NCBI RefSeq assembly: GCF_011440305.1
Contig: NZ_JAAOIW010000022.1
Location: forward strand, 1 to 64,000
Length of the DNA stretch: 64,000 bases
Source: Paenibacillus agricola
Lineage (GTDB): Bacteria; Bacillota; Bacilli; Paenibacillales; NBRC-103111
Reading direction: 5' to 3'
Below are positions 1-8,711 of this stretch, in pieces. The position numbers and the translations under genes are program-made. Each line of letters begins with the position of its first letter. Within the stretch, counting starts at the first letter, position 1. The notes under the pieces were generated by a model. The model ran no database searches. It was not told the DNA's origin and was given only the letters and a program-made list of their open reading frames with translations.

Positions 1-112
1 TGTTGCATGATGTTCATTTGGATCATTCTCTCCTGCCCCCAACCTGTCTACGTTCTACAAGTTGGTTTATCGGTTGTGGCTGGTTTTTCAATGACTCCGC
101 TGGCCTACTTTT

Positions 113-205
113 AAGTTAACAGATACAGTTGGGACAGAGGTTCATCATGACGAACCGTGGTGTGCCAAATCCACAATTCGCCGCCGCGTAAATATCCAAT
201 TGTGA
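113..205 (+). pseudogene. Possible serine recombinase C-terminal scrap
   Basis: An open frame ends with DEPWCAKSTIRRR and a stop. This resembles the DEAWLGKSTIQRR ending of the better-preserved recombinase remnant near 3.5 kb. No start or upstream domain is present, so it can only be a tail fragment. The likeness rests on about a dozen residues, so the call is weak. Confidence 0.25.
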
Positions 206-661
206 AAATCTAATGGGTTGAAATGTTTGCAGGAAAGATACAAATTATTGCCGAATTGCTTAAACGCAAATGAATGTTGATTCGCACCATTCTCACTAAA
301 CTTTAAAGATTGACACTTGGATTCTAGCAAAGTAGAAACAGATAATTTTCGAAACAATATCTTCAACACCAGTGGCTTCAGCAGCGGATTGTTTAGCTAA
401 TTTTTTAACTTATTTTTCCTTTAAAAAGAATATCAAGTTAGCTCCGTTAGACTAATGAAGTCGGATCGCCATAGGTGATAGTAACTTTGGAAATACAAGC
501 AGTTATCAGACTTATCAGACGGTTAAACTTCTGCCCTTCAGACTGACGACAATTGGTACCCCAAACGAATTTCATACTTGTCTAAACATCAAATAAGCAA
601 CCTCTTTCCATTTCGGACGGGGGTTGCTTACTTTTAACCGCATCATCACCCTGTACACAGA
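206..661. other. Intergenic stretch without a recognised gene
   Basis: AT-rich sequence between the recombinase scrap and the hairpin before the vWA gene. A 74-codon minus-strand frame is present but has no domain, coding bias or ribosome site that I can support. No RNA gene recognised. Confidence 0.4.
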
Positions 662-710
662 ACAGCCACCCTTGAAGTAGAACAATCTACTTACAAGGGC
701 GGCTGTTTTC
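662..710. terminator. Hairpin terminator
   Basis: Long stem with arms ACAGCCACCCTTGAAGTAGA and TCTACTTACAAGGGCGGCTG (two unpaired positions), followed by TTTT on the plus strand. It lies just beyond the stop of the minus-strand vWA gene and can serve both directions, although the T-run favours plus-strand transcripts. Confidence 0.6.
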
Positions 711-737
711 ATAACTTGAGTTTCACTATTGCATCGT

Positions 738-3047
738 TTACTGGGTCAAGAGATTAATATTGGCATCTTCGATGTTGAAATAGTTTCCTTTGTTATCGTC
801 TACAAGCGGTTTTATTTGGTCATATCCTTTTCCACTCGAAGGACCAATGGCATCAAGCGTCACTTGATTGGATTGCAATTCGCTATTAAGATCAGCTATG
901 GAATAAATGGTGGTGCCAGGTTCCATATTTTTATCGTGAACCGGTGCATCAGTGATGAAAATAACTCTTTTCGCATTGCTGCTGCCAGTTAGTTTGTCTA
1001 CAGCCATGTGAATCGCCTCTAATCCGGACTCCTCGTCAGTGATTCCTCCGGAAGCAGTGGTCAACCCCATAATATTCTCTTTCAGCACATCTTTGTCGGA
1101 AGTAAAATCAAAGTATTGAAAATCTTGCGTTTTCTTAAAATTAATATCGCGGAAGGCAATGACAGCAAAGCGCGAGCCTTGCGGCATAGCATCAACGAAA
1201 TTTTTGACTGTTTCTCTTACATAATCGATTTCATCTGTCATACTAAGCGTGACATCGATTACAAAGACAAGATCAGTAGGACTTGCAATATCTTTAGATA
1301 TATTGGTCAAGATTGGCGATGTGTCTGGAGCTCCTGGCTGTGTCACTTGTTCGGGTGAAGGAATGCTTGCATCGGCATCTACAGGCGGTTGACCGTTATT
1401 GTCATCTGTAGTAATGACGACAGAAGATGACGTGCTATCCCATTTTACATTGGCTCCCAATGATTCGCTAACAAAACGAATCGGAACCATCGTGTATCCA
1501 TTAATCAGTTGACCCGGAACGTTCAATATGACGGTTTTGCCATTGACTGTGGCTGTTTTTGATCCAATAGTTAATACAATCATGATGGTTCCTTTTGTAG
1601 CTGTAACGGTTTGAGTGTTTTGATCCCAACTTACCGTTGCACCGAGAGCTTCAAAAATGGCTCGGAGCGGGACAAGCATATTACCGTTCTGGTTGATAGG
1701 TGCTTGTTCGTAAATTTGACTTTGTCCACTAATAAATACTTGCGGAATGGATGCACCGTTCGTATTTATTGGCAAAAATTGTGGTTCTGATGTTGCGAAA
1801 TCGCCAGATTCACTGACAACTTTAATGTAATAGTAGTATCCGCCGGTCGTTAGCTTTAAATTTGTCCATGAATTGGTATAAGGTTTTGCAGGGTTGAATA
1901 CGATTCGCTTAATTACAGAATTTTGCGTATTTTTTACAACAAGATAAAAAGTTGACGTAGGCGGAATGGTACGGGTAGTTATATTTATGGTGAATGTACC
2001 ATCGGATTTTGTAGTAACCGACCCTGGGAATTTACTTCCGGATAGCAACTGGAATTTGAATGTTGATGCGTTGCTGTCTGTTGACGTTGTTTCCGTAGGT
2101 TTGGCAGGAACCTTCCATGTCGTCGGATTTGAATAAATCGTGGATGTACCATTCACTTGCTTTAATAGTAATGTATACGTGCCTGCGGGCACCGAGCTAT
2201 AATTCAAAGAAATTTTTGGGTTTTGTGGATCAACGGGTAATGTGTTGATAATGTCGCCATTAACGTTCTTGACGACCAAATAATACTGTGATGCATCGCT
2301 GGATGTAACACGAATAGTGATGGAAATGGTTCCAGTAGACGACACAGACACTGAGCCAGGGAACGTAGCCGTGCTTATTGGCGTTGCCTCGGTCGATTGG
2401 GTAGGCGGTGTCCAAGAAATTGCTTTTGAATTTAGAGTCGTTTGGCCGCTGACCATTTGAATATACATTGTATAAGTGCCGCTTGGTAATGAGTTTAATG
2501 TGCTGGAAGATACGACAGGATTTTGAGCATTTAGTGTTAGTTTTTTAATTTGTTTCTGGTCGCTATTCAAAATGATCAAGTAGTAGGTCAGAGTTTTGTA
2601 AGTTGTTTTAGGTGTAATATTAATTGAGATTGTTCCAGCTTCAGATACAGTAATTGTGCCTGGTGAACTGCTAGGATCGTTAGATGGGTCGATAAAATCG
2701 CTAATAGGATATTCAAGATGAATCTCACTCCCAATATCAGGGGCTTTCGGGAAGAATATGATTCTATTCTTGTAGTCTACATCGAATTCTTTAGTTTCAA
2801 TTGCATTAACAAAAACACGAATTGTCCCAGGCTCGATTACATGCTTGGTGTCATATTTGAATTTTGTGGTTGTGCCATCACCGTCTTTAAGAATATTGAG
2901 AATATGATCAGTAGATAATGATTCCACGCTATTAGAAACCAATGTTCCCGTTTCTGCGTAAGCTATATTTGAACCAATTGCGCTACCCCCTGTTCCAACG
3001 AAAGTAGCAGCGATTAATGTCGTGCATAAAAATTTGTTCAACTTCAT
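738..3047 (-). CDS. Secreted stalk-domain / von Willebrand A protein
   Basis: About 769 residues. The start is placed at MKLNKFLC, because GGGAG lies nine bases upstream and a clean signal peptide follows, ending near AYA-ET; an upstream in-frame ATG lacks such a site. Order of parts: three repeats of about 90-95 residues (roughly 125-430), each with PGSVSVSSTGTISI-like and YYLVVKN-like segments ending in a W-x-x-P strand; a copper-amine-oxidase N-terminal 'stalk' domain (about 435-550; motifs MLVPLRAIFEALGA and VPIRFVSESLGA); a C-terminal vWA domain (about 590-769) with a MIDAS-type DVTLS and a later FITDAP. The MIDAS has Thr where Ser is usual. Stalk domains are common in Paenibacillus surface proteins. 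Probable extracellular adhesion or scaffold protein; ligand unknown. No sortase motif is visible. Confidence 0.8.
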   Translation of the reverse strand: MKLNKFLCTTLIAATFVGTGGSAIGSNIAYAETGTLVSNSVESLSTDHILNILKDGDGTTTKFKYDTKHVIEPGTIRVFVNAIETKEFDVDYKNRIIFFPKAPDIGSEIHLEYPISDFIDPSNDPSSSPGTITVSEAGTISINITPKTTYKTLTYYLIILNSDQKQIKKLTLNAQNPVVSSSTLNSLPSGTYTMYIQMVSGQTTLNSKAISWTPPTQSTEATPISTATFPGSVSVSSTGTISITIRVTSSDASQYYLVVKNVNGDIINTLPVDPQNPKISLNYSSVPAGTYTLLLKQVNGTSTIYSNPTTWKVPAKPTETTSTDSNASTFKFQLLSGSKFPGSVTTKSDGTFTINITTRTIPPTSTFYLVVKNTQNSVIKRIVFNPAKPYTNSWTNLKLTTGGYYYYIKVVSESGDFATSEPQFLPINTNGASIPQVFISGQSQIYEQAPINQNGNMLVPLRAIFEALGATVSWDQNTQTVTATKGTIMIVLTIGSKTATVNGKTVILNVPGQLINGYTMVPIRFVSESLGANVKWDSTSSSVVITTDDNNGQPPVDADASIPSPEQVTQPGAPDTSPILTNISKDIASPTDLVFVIDVTLSMTDEIDYVRETVKNFVDAMPQGSRFAVIAFRDINFKKTQDFQYFDFTSDKDVLKENIMGLTTASGGITDEESGLEAIHMAVDKLTGSSNAKRVIFITDAPVHDKNMEPGTTIYSIADLNSELQSNQVTLDAIGPSSGKGYDQIKPLVDDNKGNYFNIEDANINLLTQ

Positions 3048-3150
3048 TACAACACACTCCCTTTTATGTAAAAATTGATCACAACATGATACCATGGGAG
3101 GATAATATTAACAAAACAGTTTTTACCATACCATTGATTAATGCCACATA

Positions 3151-3592
3151 ATGGAGGAATCTATTAAACATATAGTACAATTAGAATTTACAAATAATAC
3201 TGGTAAAGAAATTACAATTCAAGATTACGAATTTGTTGATGTTATTGCCTCCGAGGGCTTCCAAAGAAAAACGTTTAATCAAGCAGTGCAACTGCTCAAA
3301 GCCGAGGTGATAAAAGAAAAAGCAGCCATTACAGAGGAAACTCTGCGACAACTGCTTTCTCAGTTCGGAGCCCATCTAGCTAGCAAACAACGATCTTCCT
3401 GAAATCAAGAAGTTCATCGGCAACTATGTGGAAAAGGTAATCGTCTACGAAAAGCATGTAGAAGTTATATTCAAGCTCCATATTGTGGATTTAGCATATG
3501 GAGACGAGGCTTGGCTGGGCAAATCCACAATTCAGCGACGGGCGATGCTTAGGATGTTTGGGGGAGGCAGCCTAAATTGGTACCGTCAGTAA
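3151..3592 (+). pseudogene. Serine recombinase C-terminal remnant
   Basis: Two reading frames join near 3395. The first ends at LASKQRSS; the second continues LPEIKKFIGNYVEKVIVYE and VEVIFKLHIVDL before a stop at 3592. This pattern matches the C-terminal end of large serine recombinases, downstream of the zinc ribbon. The catalytic N-terminal domain is absent, so it is a dead fragment. It probably marks the edge of a former integrated element, and the shorter scrap at the left end of the window carries a similar tail. Confidence 0.5.
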
Positions 3593-4364
3593 GTAAAATG
3601 TTCATTAATAAACCATGGTCTTGGCGAACCTATAATACCTTGTATTAACCGAGTAAGCTCAAAGGTAGCATTAACCATAACTTATTGTGGTGGAATATCA
3701 GGGCGAAGCGTATGTTGATTATAAAAAAGAACTTTATTTAAAAAATGTCAGTATTAAAGCCATACCATAAATCTACATAATCTGTTGGGCATTTCATTTC
3801 GAAGCTAGACTTATAAATTTGCCCTGGTAGGATTTCAAGATATGTTGAATTTGGTTTGTAATCATAAAATGTTATTTGTTTAAAATCATTGATTTATTTG
3901 TTGAAGACCCTATTGGTCAAAATCTTACTGAACCATAAAATTATAGCTTTCAATTTTGCCCATCTCTTGCCACACCCCAACAAGGTGGTGATGCTGTTCT
4001 AGACTCTAAGAGCCCGCTTGCCGAGGTTTTTGAACCAAGGCACGACCTTCCCCCACCCCGCCCGCCGAGGCAACTTTTCACGCCCCATAAGGCTTCATAC
4101 CCAAAAATTCGCCTCATTTGTGATATGTTTCACCGCGAATGATCTTAAACTATTATTTTGTGATGATGTTAACCGTCTATAAAAAAAACGATAACGCATC
4201 AAACAAACAGAAAGGTTCTATTTACCACTCTCCCTTTCTTGCGAAGTTAAGACCAAGAAAAAGAAAATGGTTTGTAGGGCCTTTTTTATGCTTCTGGAGA
4301 GGTTTTGTTGATGGACATTCACACAAAAGCGGATGTTTTTTTCAAATACCCTTTATTCAGCTAT
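3593..4364. other. Intergenic stretch, no gene recognised
   Basis: Mostly AT-rich, with a GC-rich pocket around 4010-4090. The open frame at about 4139-4441 has no family signature and runs into the IS110 non-coding region, so it is not called. The stretch lies between two mobile-element remnants. Confidence 0.4.
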
Positions 4365-4600
4365 CGTGCTCCGTTCGTAATATAAGGTTAGCCAGATATT
4401 TCTGGTTGACCTTTTTTCATAGGGTCTTATTATTACGGTAGTCGGGGTAGAACGGTGTGCCCGTGGGACTTGATCCCGTCAGCTAAACTGTTCACCCCCT
4501 ACTTGTATAAACATGTTTCAGGCTGGTTGGGACCAGATCCCGTTTAACAAGCGAACCTATGACATTACAAGAAGCCTTAGGGGATACCGACAATTAAGTA
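4365..4600 (+). ncRNA. IS110 left-end non-coding region, candidate bridge RNA
   Basis: This 230-base region upstream of an IS110 transposase is strongly conserved with the region upstream of the second IS110 copy (39535-39796), although neither is coding. Shared blocks include GCCAGA-x-TCTGG stem-like sequence, GTGCCCGTGGGACTTGATCC, GTTCACC followed by CTACTTGT, and GGCTGGTTGGGAC. In the IS110 group the left end is known to encode a bridge (seeker) RNA with target- and donor-binding loops. The identification as bridge RNA is inferred from position and conservation. Confidence 0.6.
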
Positions 4601-4621
4601 TGATGTAGGAGGAGAATTCGT

Positions 4622-5690
4622 ATGAATCCAGTCGTTGGTCTGGATGTAGCCAAAGGGGAAAGTCAAGTTCAAGCATTTTTGGATAAACGAAAGCCTTATC
4701 GTAAAAGTTTTAGTGTCCTTCATAATGTTGAGGAATTTAATACTGTTTTTCTAAAGTTCTTAAAAGAAATTGAGACCCTGACGGGTAAAAAGCCTACAGT
4801 TATTTTGGAATCAACGGGACACTACCATACTCCTGTTGTTCAATTTTTAGAGGAGCATCAATATGTGTATATTATCGTCAATCCACTTATTGCTTATCGA
4901 GCTAAAAGTTCAAGCTTACGGAAGGTTAAAACCGATGCCATTGATGCCTTTCATCTATGTGAACTTTATTATAAAGAAGAACTAGAGCCTTATAAAAAAA
5001 GGGGAATCCAACGCTTAAACCTTCGTAATCTAACAAGACTGCACGAGAGCATTTCAGGAGTATCCGCACAAACAAAATTACAGCTTCATTCCGTGTTAGA
5101 TCAAATATTTCCTGAATATGTAGGTGTGTTTGGTGACTTATATTCCAAAGTGTCCTTGCAAACCCTATTACATCCCAACATCGAAGTCGGTTTTAAGCAT
5201 CAGCGAATGTACATTGGTGGATGAAATAGCTTCGCTATGTAAAAGTCGTTCTGATAAATGGGCGAAGGAACGGGCGCAAAAGCTAAGAGATGCCGCATCC
5301 CGAAACCCATTTCAGAACAACTTATTTCAAAGCCATATCTTTAATCTTGAGGTACTGATCACGTTAATCCTTCAATACCAAGAGCACCTATCCAAGTTGG
5401 ATGCCGAAATAGATGCCCTTGCCCAAGAAATGGAAGAATATACGATTCTCCAATCTATCCCTGGTATAGGAGAAAAAATCGCGGCAACGATTATCTCCGA
5501 AATCGGTGAGATCGATCGGTTTAATCACCCCAAAAAGCTAGTCGCATTTGCTGGAGTAGACCCTAGCGTATATGCCTCTGGCAAATTTACAGCTTCAGTT
5601 AACCGCATTACCAAAAGAGGATCTAGCAGCTTAAGACACGCTTTATACATGGCCGTAAGATGTGGGATACGCGATGCTCGGGATTTCGAC
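4622..5690 (+). pseudogene. IS110-family transposase, frameshifted and truncated
   Basis: Begins MNPVVGLDVAKGESQ with a good AGGAGGAG ribosome site. The N-terminal DEDD RuvC-like domain runs to about residue 200, where the frame is lost near 5200. The remainder continues in another frame with the C-terminal Tnp domain (LQSIPGIGEKIAATI; GVDPSVYASGKFT, which contains the presumed catalytic serine; RITKRGSSSLR). After RCGIRDAR the sequence changes abruptly to an IS4-type transposase. The intact relative at 39797-41005 has 402 residues and shows the lost tail. The protein cannot be functional as it stands. Confidence 0.8.
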
Positions 5691-6015
5691 CCGTTGCTCG
5701 TGATATCACTTGCCATCTTGGAACGCCACCGCGTAGTGATCTTTCAGGACTTTGAAGGTCGAGAAATCCGAGTCGTTACGGACTTGATGCAAGTCACCGC
5801 CGAGCAAATTGCACAGATGTACAAAGCTCGTTGGCAGATCGAGGTGTTTTTCCGCTGGATTAAGCAGCATCTGAATTTCCCACTTTGGTTTGCAGTTTTA
5901 ATAGTCTACGTTTTGCTTAAATGGCTGTTTGACGCTTCAAACGCAAGAATCCCTCTTCATACGAAACTCTCTTTTATCCAATTTTCACGTTTGCTCGTTC
6001 TTAATAGACTACCAT
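5690..6015 (+). pseudogene. IS4-family transposase C-terminal fragment fused to IS110
   Basis: From the DNA for VISLAILERHRVV onward this matches the IS4-type element at 55859-56924 almost base for base (VVTDLMQVTAEQIAQMYKAR, WQIEVFFRWIKQHL, IQFSRLLVLNR). It carries the Y-x2-R-x3-E-x6-K signature region of IS4 transposases. Relative to that copy it has two internal deletions: one between GAACGCCAC direct repeats near 5720, and a second near 5885 that removes about 45 bases. The open frame runs directly from IS110 into this fragment, giving a chimeric ORF made by deletion. Confidence 0.75.
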
Positions 6016-6096
6016 CTGTATGGGATTGCGAAAATTCAGCTATGGGTTCAAACACACAACTATCTTGTGGTTATTTGAGTTACATAATTTGGTTAA

Positions 6097-6459
6097 TCAA
6101 CAGGTCTGATAATTCGTTTTATAAAAATTCTGCAGTGTCACATGCATACCTTTGCTACGTTTTCTAATAATACTTCCTATCAAGTTAAACGGGCTTTCTC
6201 TTTTTGTCATCATCTCTGTGGCCATCCAACTGATATCATCCGAATCGCGGCGGGGAAATTTACTCAAAGAAGTGCCTATTCCCTTTGCTTTCGTATTGAT
6301 TGTATCGAACAGTTTAATTTCTTCATCTTCGTCTAAGCTATGGAAAGCAAGAAAAGGAATATTGATATCAGAATTTGTTTTACGTACGTATTTTTCGACT
6401 TCAAGAGGGCTGGCTCGTCCGTGAGATCCAGGTGAGTGTGATACTGCTATAGCTAGCTT
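6097..6459 (-). pseudogene. DGQHR/DndB-type protein fragment
   Basis: The minus strand reads without interruption through EVEKYVRKTNSDINIPFLA, then LDEDEEIKLFDTINTKAKG and SLSKFPRRDSDD before a stop at 6097. The LFDTINTKAKG block is the conserved central part of DGQHR-domain proteins, which include DndB, the regulator of DNA phosphorothioation. The N-terminal DGQHR motif itself is missing, and the sequence opens after a stop at about 6460. It lies directly downstream of the ABC-three-component operon on the same strand, so it may be a remnant of an older defence island. No dnd modification genes are visible. Confidence 0.55.
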
Positions 6460-6528
6460 TCATCTGCTTGCAACAGGCACCTCCTTGTACTGCTGACGAA
6501 ACTACCTGGATATTGTTGTTCTGTGATA

Positions 6529-6653
6529 TTCCATAATTGATTAGAAAAACGGAGCTGCGAACCCGCATAACTCCGTTTTAGTTGTTCCATAATTTATTAG
6601 AATTTTGCGATTGATCAAGAGAAAAAGATGGTTTGTTCCTTAATTCATTAGAA
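6529..6653. repeat. Three copies of an 18-bp direct repeat
   Basis: TTCCATAATTGATTAGAA (6529-6546), TTCCATAATTTATTAGAA (6585-6602) and TTCCTTAATTCATTAGAA (6636-6653), spaced 56 and 51 bases apart. They lie between the DGQHR remnant and the ABC-three-component operon. They could be recombinase or transposase binding sites at an element edge; function unknown. Confidence 0.6.
6545..6580. terminator. Hairpin terminator
   Basis: Arms AAAACGGAG and CTCCGTTTT around an 16-base loop form a stem with T- and A-runs on its flanks, fitting a bidirectional terminator. It overlaps the first of the 18-bp repeats. Confidence 0.5.
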
Positions 6654-6771
6654 AAAAGTTTTTCGGCCTTTGTATGAAAATGTATAAAAATACACACTTG
6701 AAATTGTAACTTTCATAAGAGAATTAAATCACCTTTTAAATAACCCCACTAATTCCTAAACAGTATTTTAA

Positions 6772-8493
6772 TTACTCTTCTATTTTAAATAATTTACTTT
6801 CTTGAGATAATTCAACAACAATATGGGCTTTATCAAGTAGGCTTACAGGCAACTTATCCTTCAGAATAGAAACCACTAATTGAATATTTTCTTTACTTAC
6901 ATAATCTGCAACTTTAATCAGTTGATTATCATGCATTAATTCTTTTTTGTCATTTAGTAGGAAGTGCAAACTCGGTATTTTTTCCTCATCAGCAAATAAT
7001 ATAGCTGCAAGATCAAAGCATAAAATTTCACCTTGTTTTTTGCCTGAGCTTAAATTAGCATTGAATGCGCTGAATTTATATATTTGCTGCTGGCTCTTTT
7101 TATGAATAACTTTATCATACTTCAATGCATACTTCTCACCATACAATTCAAAAGAAATTTCAGAAAAATGTTTATTAAACTTATGAATTTGGCCTTTTAA
7201 CTTTTCTTCAAAACTTCCTGAAAATAAAACATCATCAATTACTTTAATTTGAGCATCAATTTCACTAATGTTTTTCTCTACTTCAACTAATTGCGAGATA
7301 ATACTCTCATATTCACCCTTAATTCGATACTTATCATTCAACTCAGTTATAATCTTTTCTAACTCCTCAAAGGAGTCACCTTTAGATATAGTCATTGCCA
7401 ACTCTTTCTCCTGAGATAACAATGTATTTAAGTTCTTTTCTTCAGTCTCAATTTTTACAGTTAAAGAAGGTAAATCAGCAGTTATAAACTTAATTTTTTC
7501 TACAACCATATTGTTGTGGTACGCTACTAAATCTTCAAAGGTCTTTTGTAAGTTAGAAATATTTGCATTAGCCTCAGCATACAGTACTTCCAATTGCTTC
7601 AAGTCAATATTAGCTTTGCTATTTTCAATCTCTTTTTTGGCCTCTTCTATGAGGTTCTTTCTAATTTTCATTTTACTTATGTTTGAACTACTTTTATTTA
7701 TTTGAAATTTTACGAAGTTAAGTTGATCTAACTGATTTTCAAAATTTTCGTTTAAATTGAAATTTGATTTTTTCTCATTTAATTGAGCTATTTCTGCTTC
7801 AATCATTTCTAAAGCAATTTCATAAGCTATTTTTGTTTGCTTTTTTTCCAGTCTTTCCTTGAAGGCTTCTTCTTGTTTTATTTTTGCCACTAATGCTTGC
7901 TTCTTTGCCCCTTCATCAAAGTCACAACCTAATAAGAACAAATATAAAGTCTCATATTCCACATCAGAGGTATACTTGTCCAAAGTCTTAAGTGTATTAC
8001 TTATATTCTCATCCTTGTATCTAATATTGTGAGAGATGATCTGTCTGAATGTGGGTTTCTCAGCCTTATGGTCGGGAAAAAGAAGCCCTTGTAACTCGTC
8101 TTCAAAATCCTTATCAAGTATTGACTTCCCATTAATTTTCCTAATGTTCTTTTTTCTTGGCAGAAAATTGCGTTCAATTACTACTTCATCTGATGCCTCA
8201 TCTGATAAATCCTCAACAAGAATAAGAGTAATCAATACTTCTTCGGTTACAAGAAAATCTTTAACCAACTCATAGACTTCCTTTTTATTCTCTGTATCAG
8301 AATATATTATTGAAGCGTTAGACCCTAAACAAAAGTCAATTAGCTTTAATACTGTTGTTTTCCCCACATTATTCCCAGTAGATTTATCATCATTGGATGG
8401 TGTTACGTCAATGATTAGGTTCAAACCGGATTGAAAAGTCAGCTCCCTTATTGTCCCTGTACGACTCGTTATTTTCAGTGTTTTTATGAACAT
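6772..8493 (-). CDS. ABC-three-component SMC-like ATPase (DUF2326-like)
   Basis: About 573 residues. The start is taken at MFIKTLKITS (8493), because the preceding gene's stop overlaps it (TTATGTTCATAA) and GGTGG precedes it. N-terminal Walker A GNNVGKTT near residue 45; a long central coiled coil (about 170-430); then the signature-like LSSGKKQGEILCFDL near 490 and FLLND where DUF2326 proteins usually have LIHD. This is the architecture of the ABC ATPase of ABC-three-component conflict systems described by Aravind and colleagues. It is third in an operon after the SMEK and MC6 genes, with overlaps that imply translational coupling. It probably senses invading nucleic acid or nucleoprotein and licenses the partner effector. 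That role is inferred from the family. Confidence 0.8.
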   Translation of the reverse strand: MFIKTLKITSRTGTIRELTFQSGLNLIIDVTPSNDDKSTGNNVGKTTVLKLIDFCLGSNASIIYSDTENKKEVYELVKDFLVTEEVLITLILVEDLSDEASDEVVIERNFLPRKKNIRKINGKSILDKDFEDELQGLLFPDHKAEKPTFRQIISHNIRYKDENISNTLKTLDKYTSDVEYETLYLFLLGCDFDEGAKKQALVAKIKQEEAFKERLEKKQTKIAYEIALEMIEAEIAQLNEKKSNFNLNENFENQLDQLNFVKFQINKSSSNISKMKIRKNLIEEAKKEIENSKANIDLKQLEVLYAEANANISNLQKTFEDLVAYHNNMVVEKIKFITADLPSLTVKIETEEKNLNTLLSQEKELAMTISKGDSFEELEKIITELNDKYRIKGEYESIISQLVEVEKNISEIDAQIKVIDDVLFSGSFEEKLKGQIHKFNKHFSEISFELYGEKYALKYDKVIHKKSQQQIYKFSAFNANLSSGKKQGEILCFDLAAILFADEEKIPSLHFLLNDKKELMHDNQLIKVADYVSKENIQLVVSILKDKLPVSLLDKAHIVVELSQESKLFKIEE

Positions 8494-8711
8494 AATTCCA
8501 CCCATCCATCATCGTCTATCTTTGCAGAATCAATTAGGTAAAGCCAATCTAAACAAAGCATGAAAGTGGGAAAAGACATGTTATATTGGCTTTTAATCCT
8601 TTGATACAGATCAAACACTTGTTGTTTGGCATGTTGTTTAAGTTCTTTCAAAACTAAAGATCCATTATAGTAAATGCTAAGCTGTGGATGTATATTATCC
8701 GGCAATAACAT
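8484..8711 (-). CDS. ABC-three-component middle component 6 (MC6)
   Basis: Small protein of 75 residues, starting MLLPDNIHPQLSIYYNG. This N-terminus (MLLPDxHI) is the hallmark of the MC6 family, so the start at 8711 is preferred over an ATG 48 bases upstream. The C-terminal half (FPTFMLCLDWLYLIDSAKID) resembles the helical end of the family. It overlaps the end of the SMEK gene by 17 bases and the start of the ATPase gene by 10 bases. MC proteins are thought to bridge the ATPase and the effector component. No catalytic residues are apparent. Confidence 0.75.
   Translation of the reverse strand: MLLPDNIHPQLSIYYNGSLVLKELKQHAKQQVFDLYQRIKSQYNMSFPTFMLCLDWLYLIDSAKIDDDGWVELCS

Noticed and set aside
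145-369. 74-codon minus-strand ORF near the left end
   Set aside because: No domain, no ribosome site and low-complexity composition; overlaps the recombinase-like scrap on the other strand.
4139-4441. 100-codon plus-strand ORF before the IS110 element
   Set aside because: It runs into the conserved non-coding IS110 end and has no recognisable family; better explained as chance.
6142-6424. Plus-strand ORFs of 64 and 90 codons
   Set aside because: They are shadows of the DGQHR-type coding stretch on the minus strand, which has clear family motifs.
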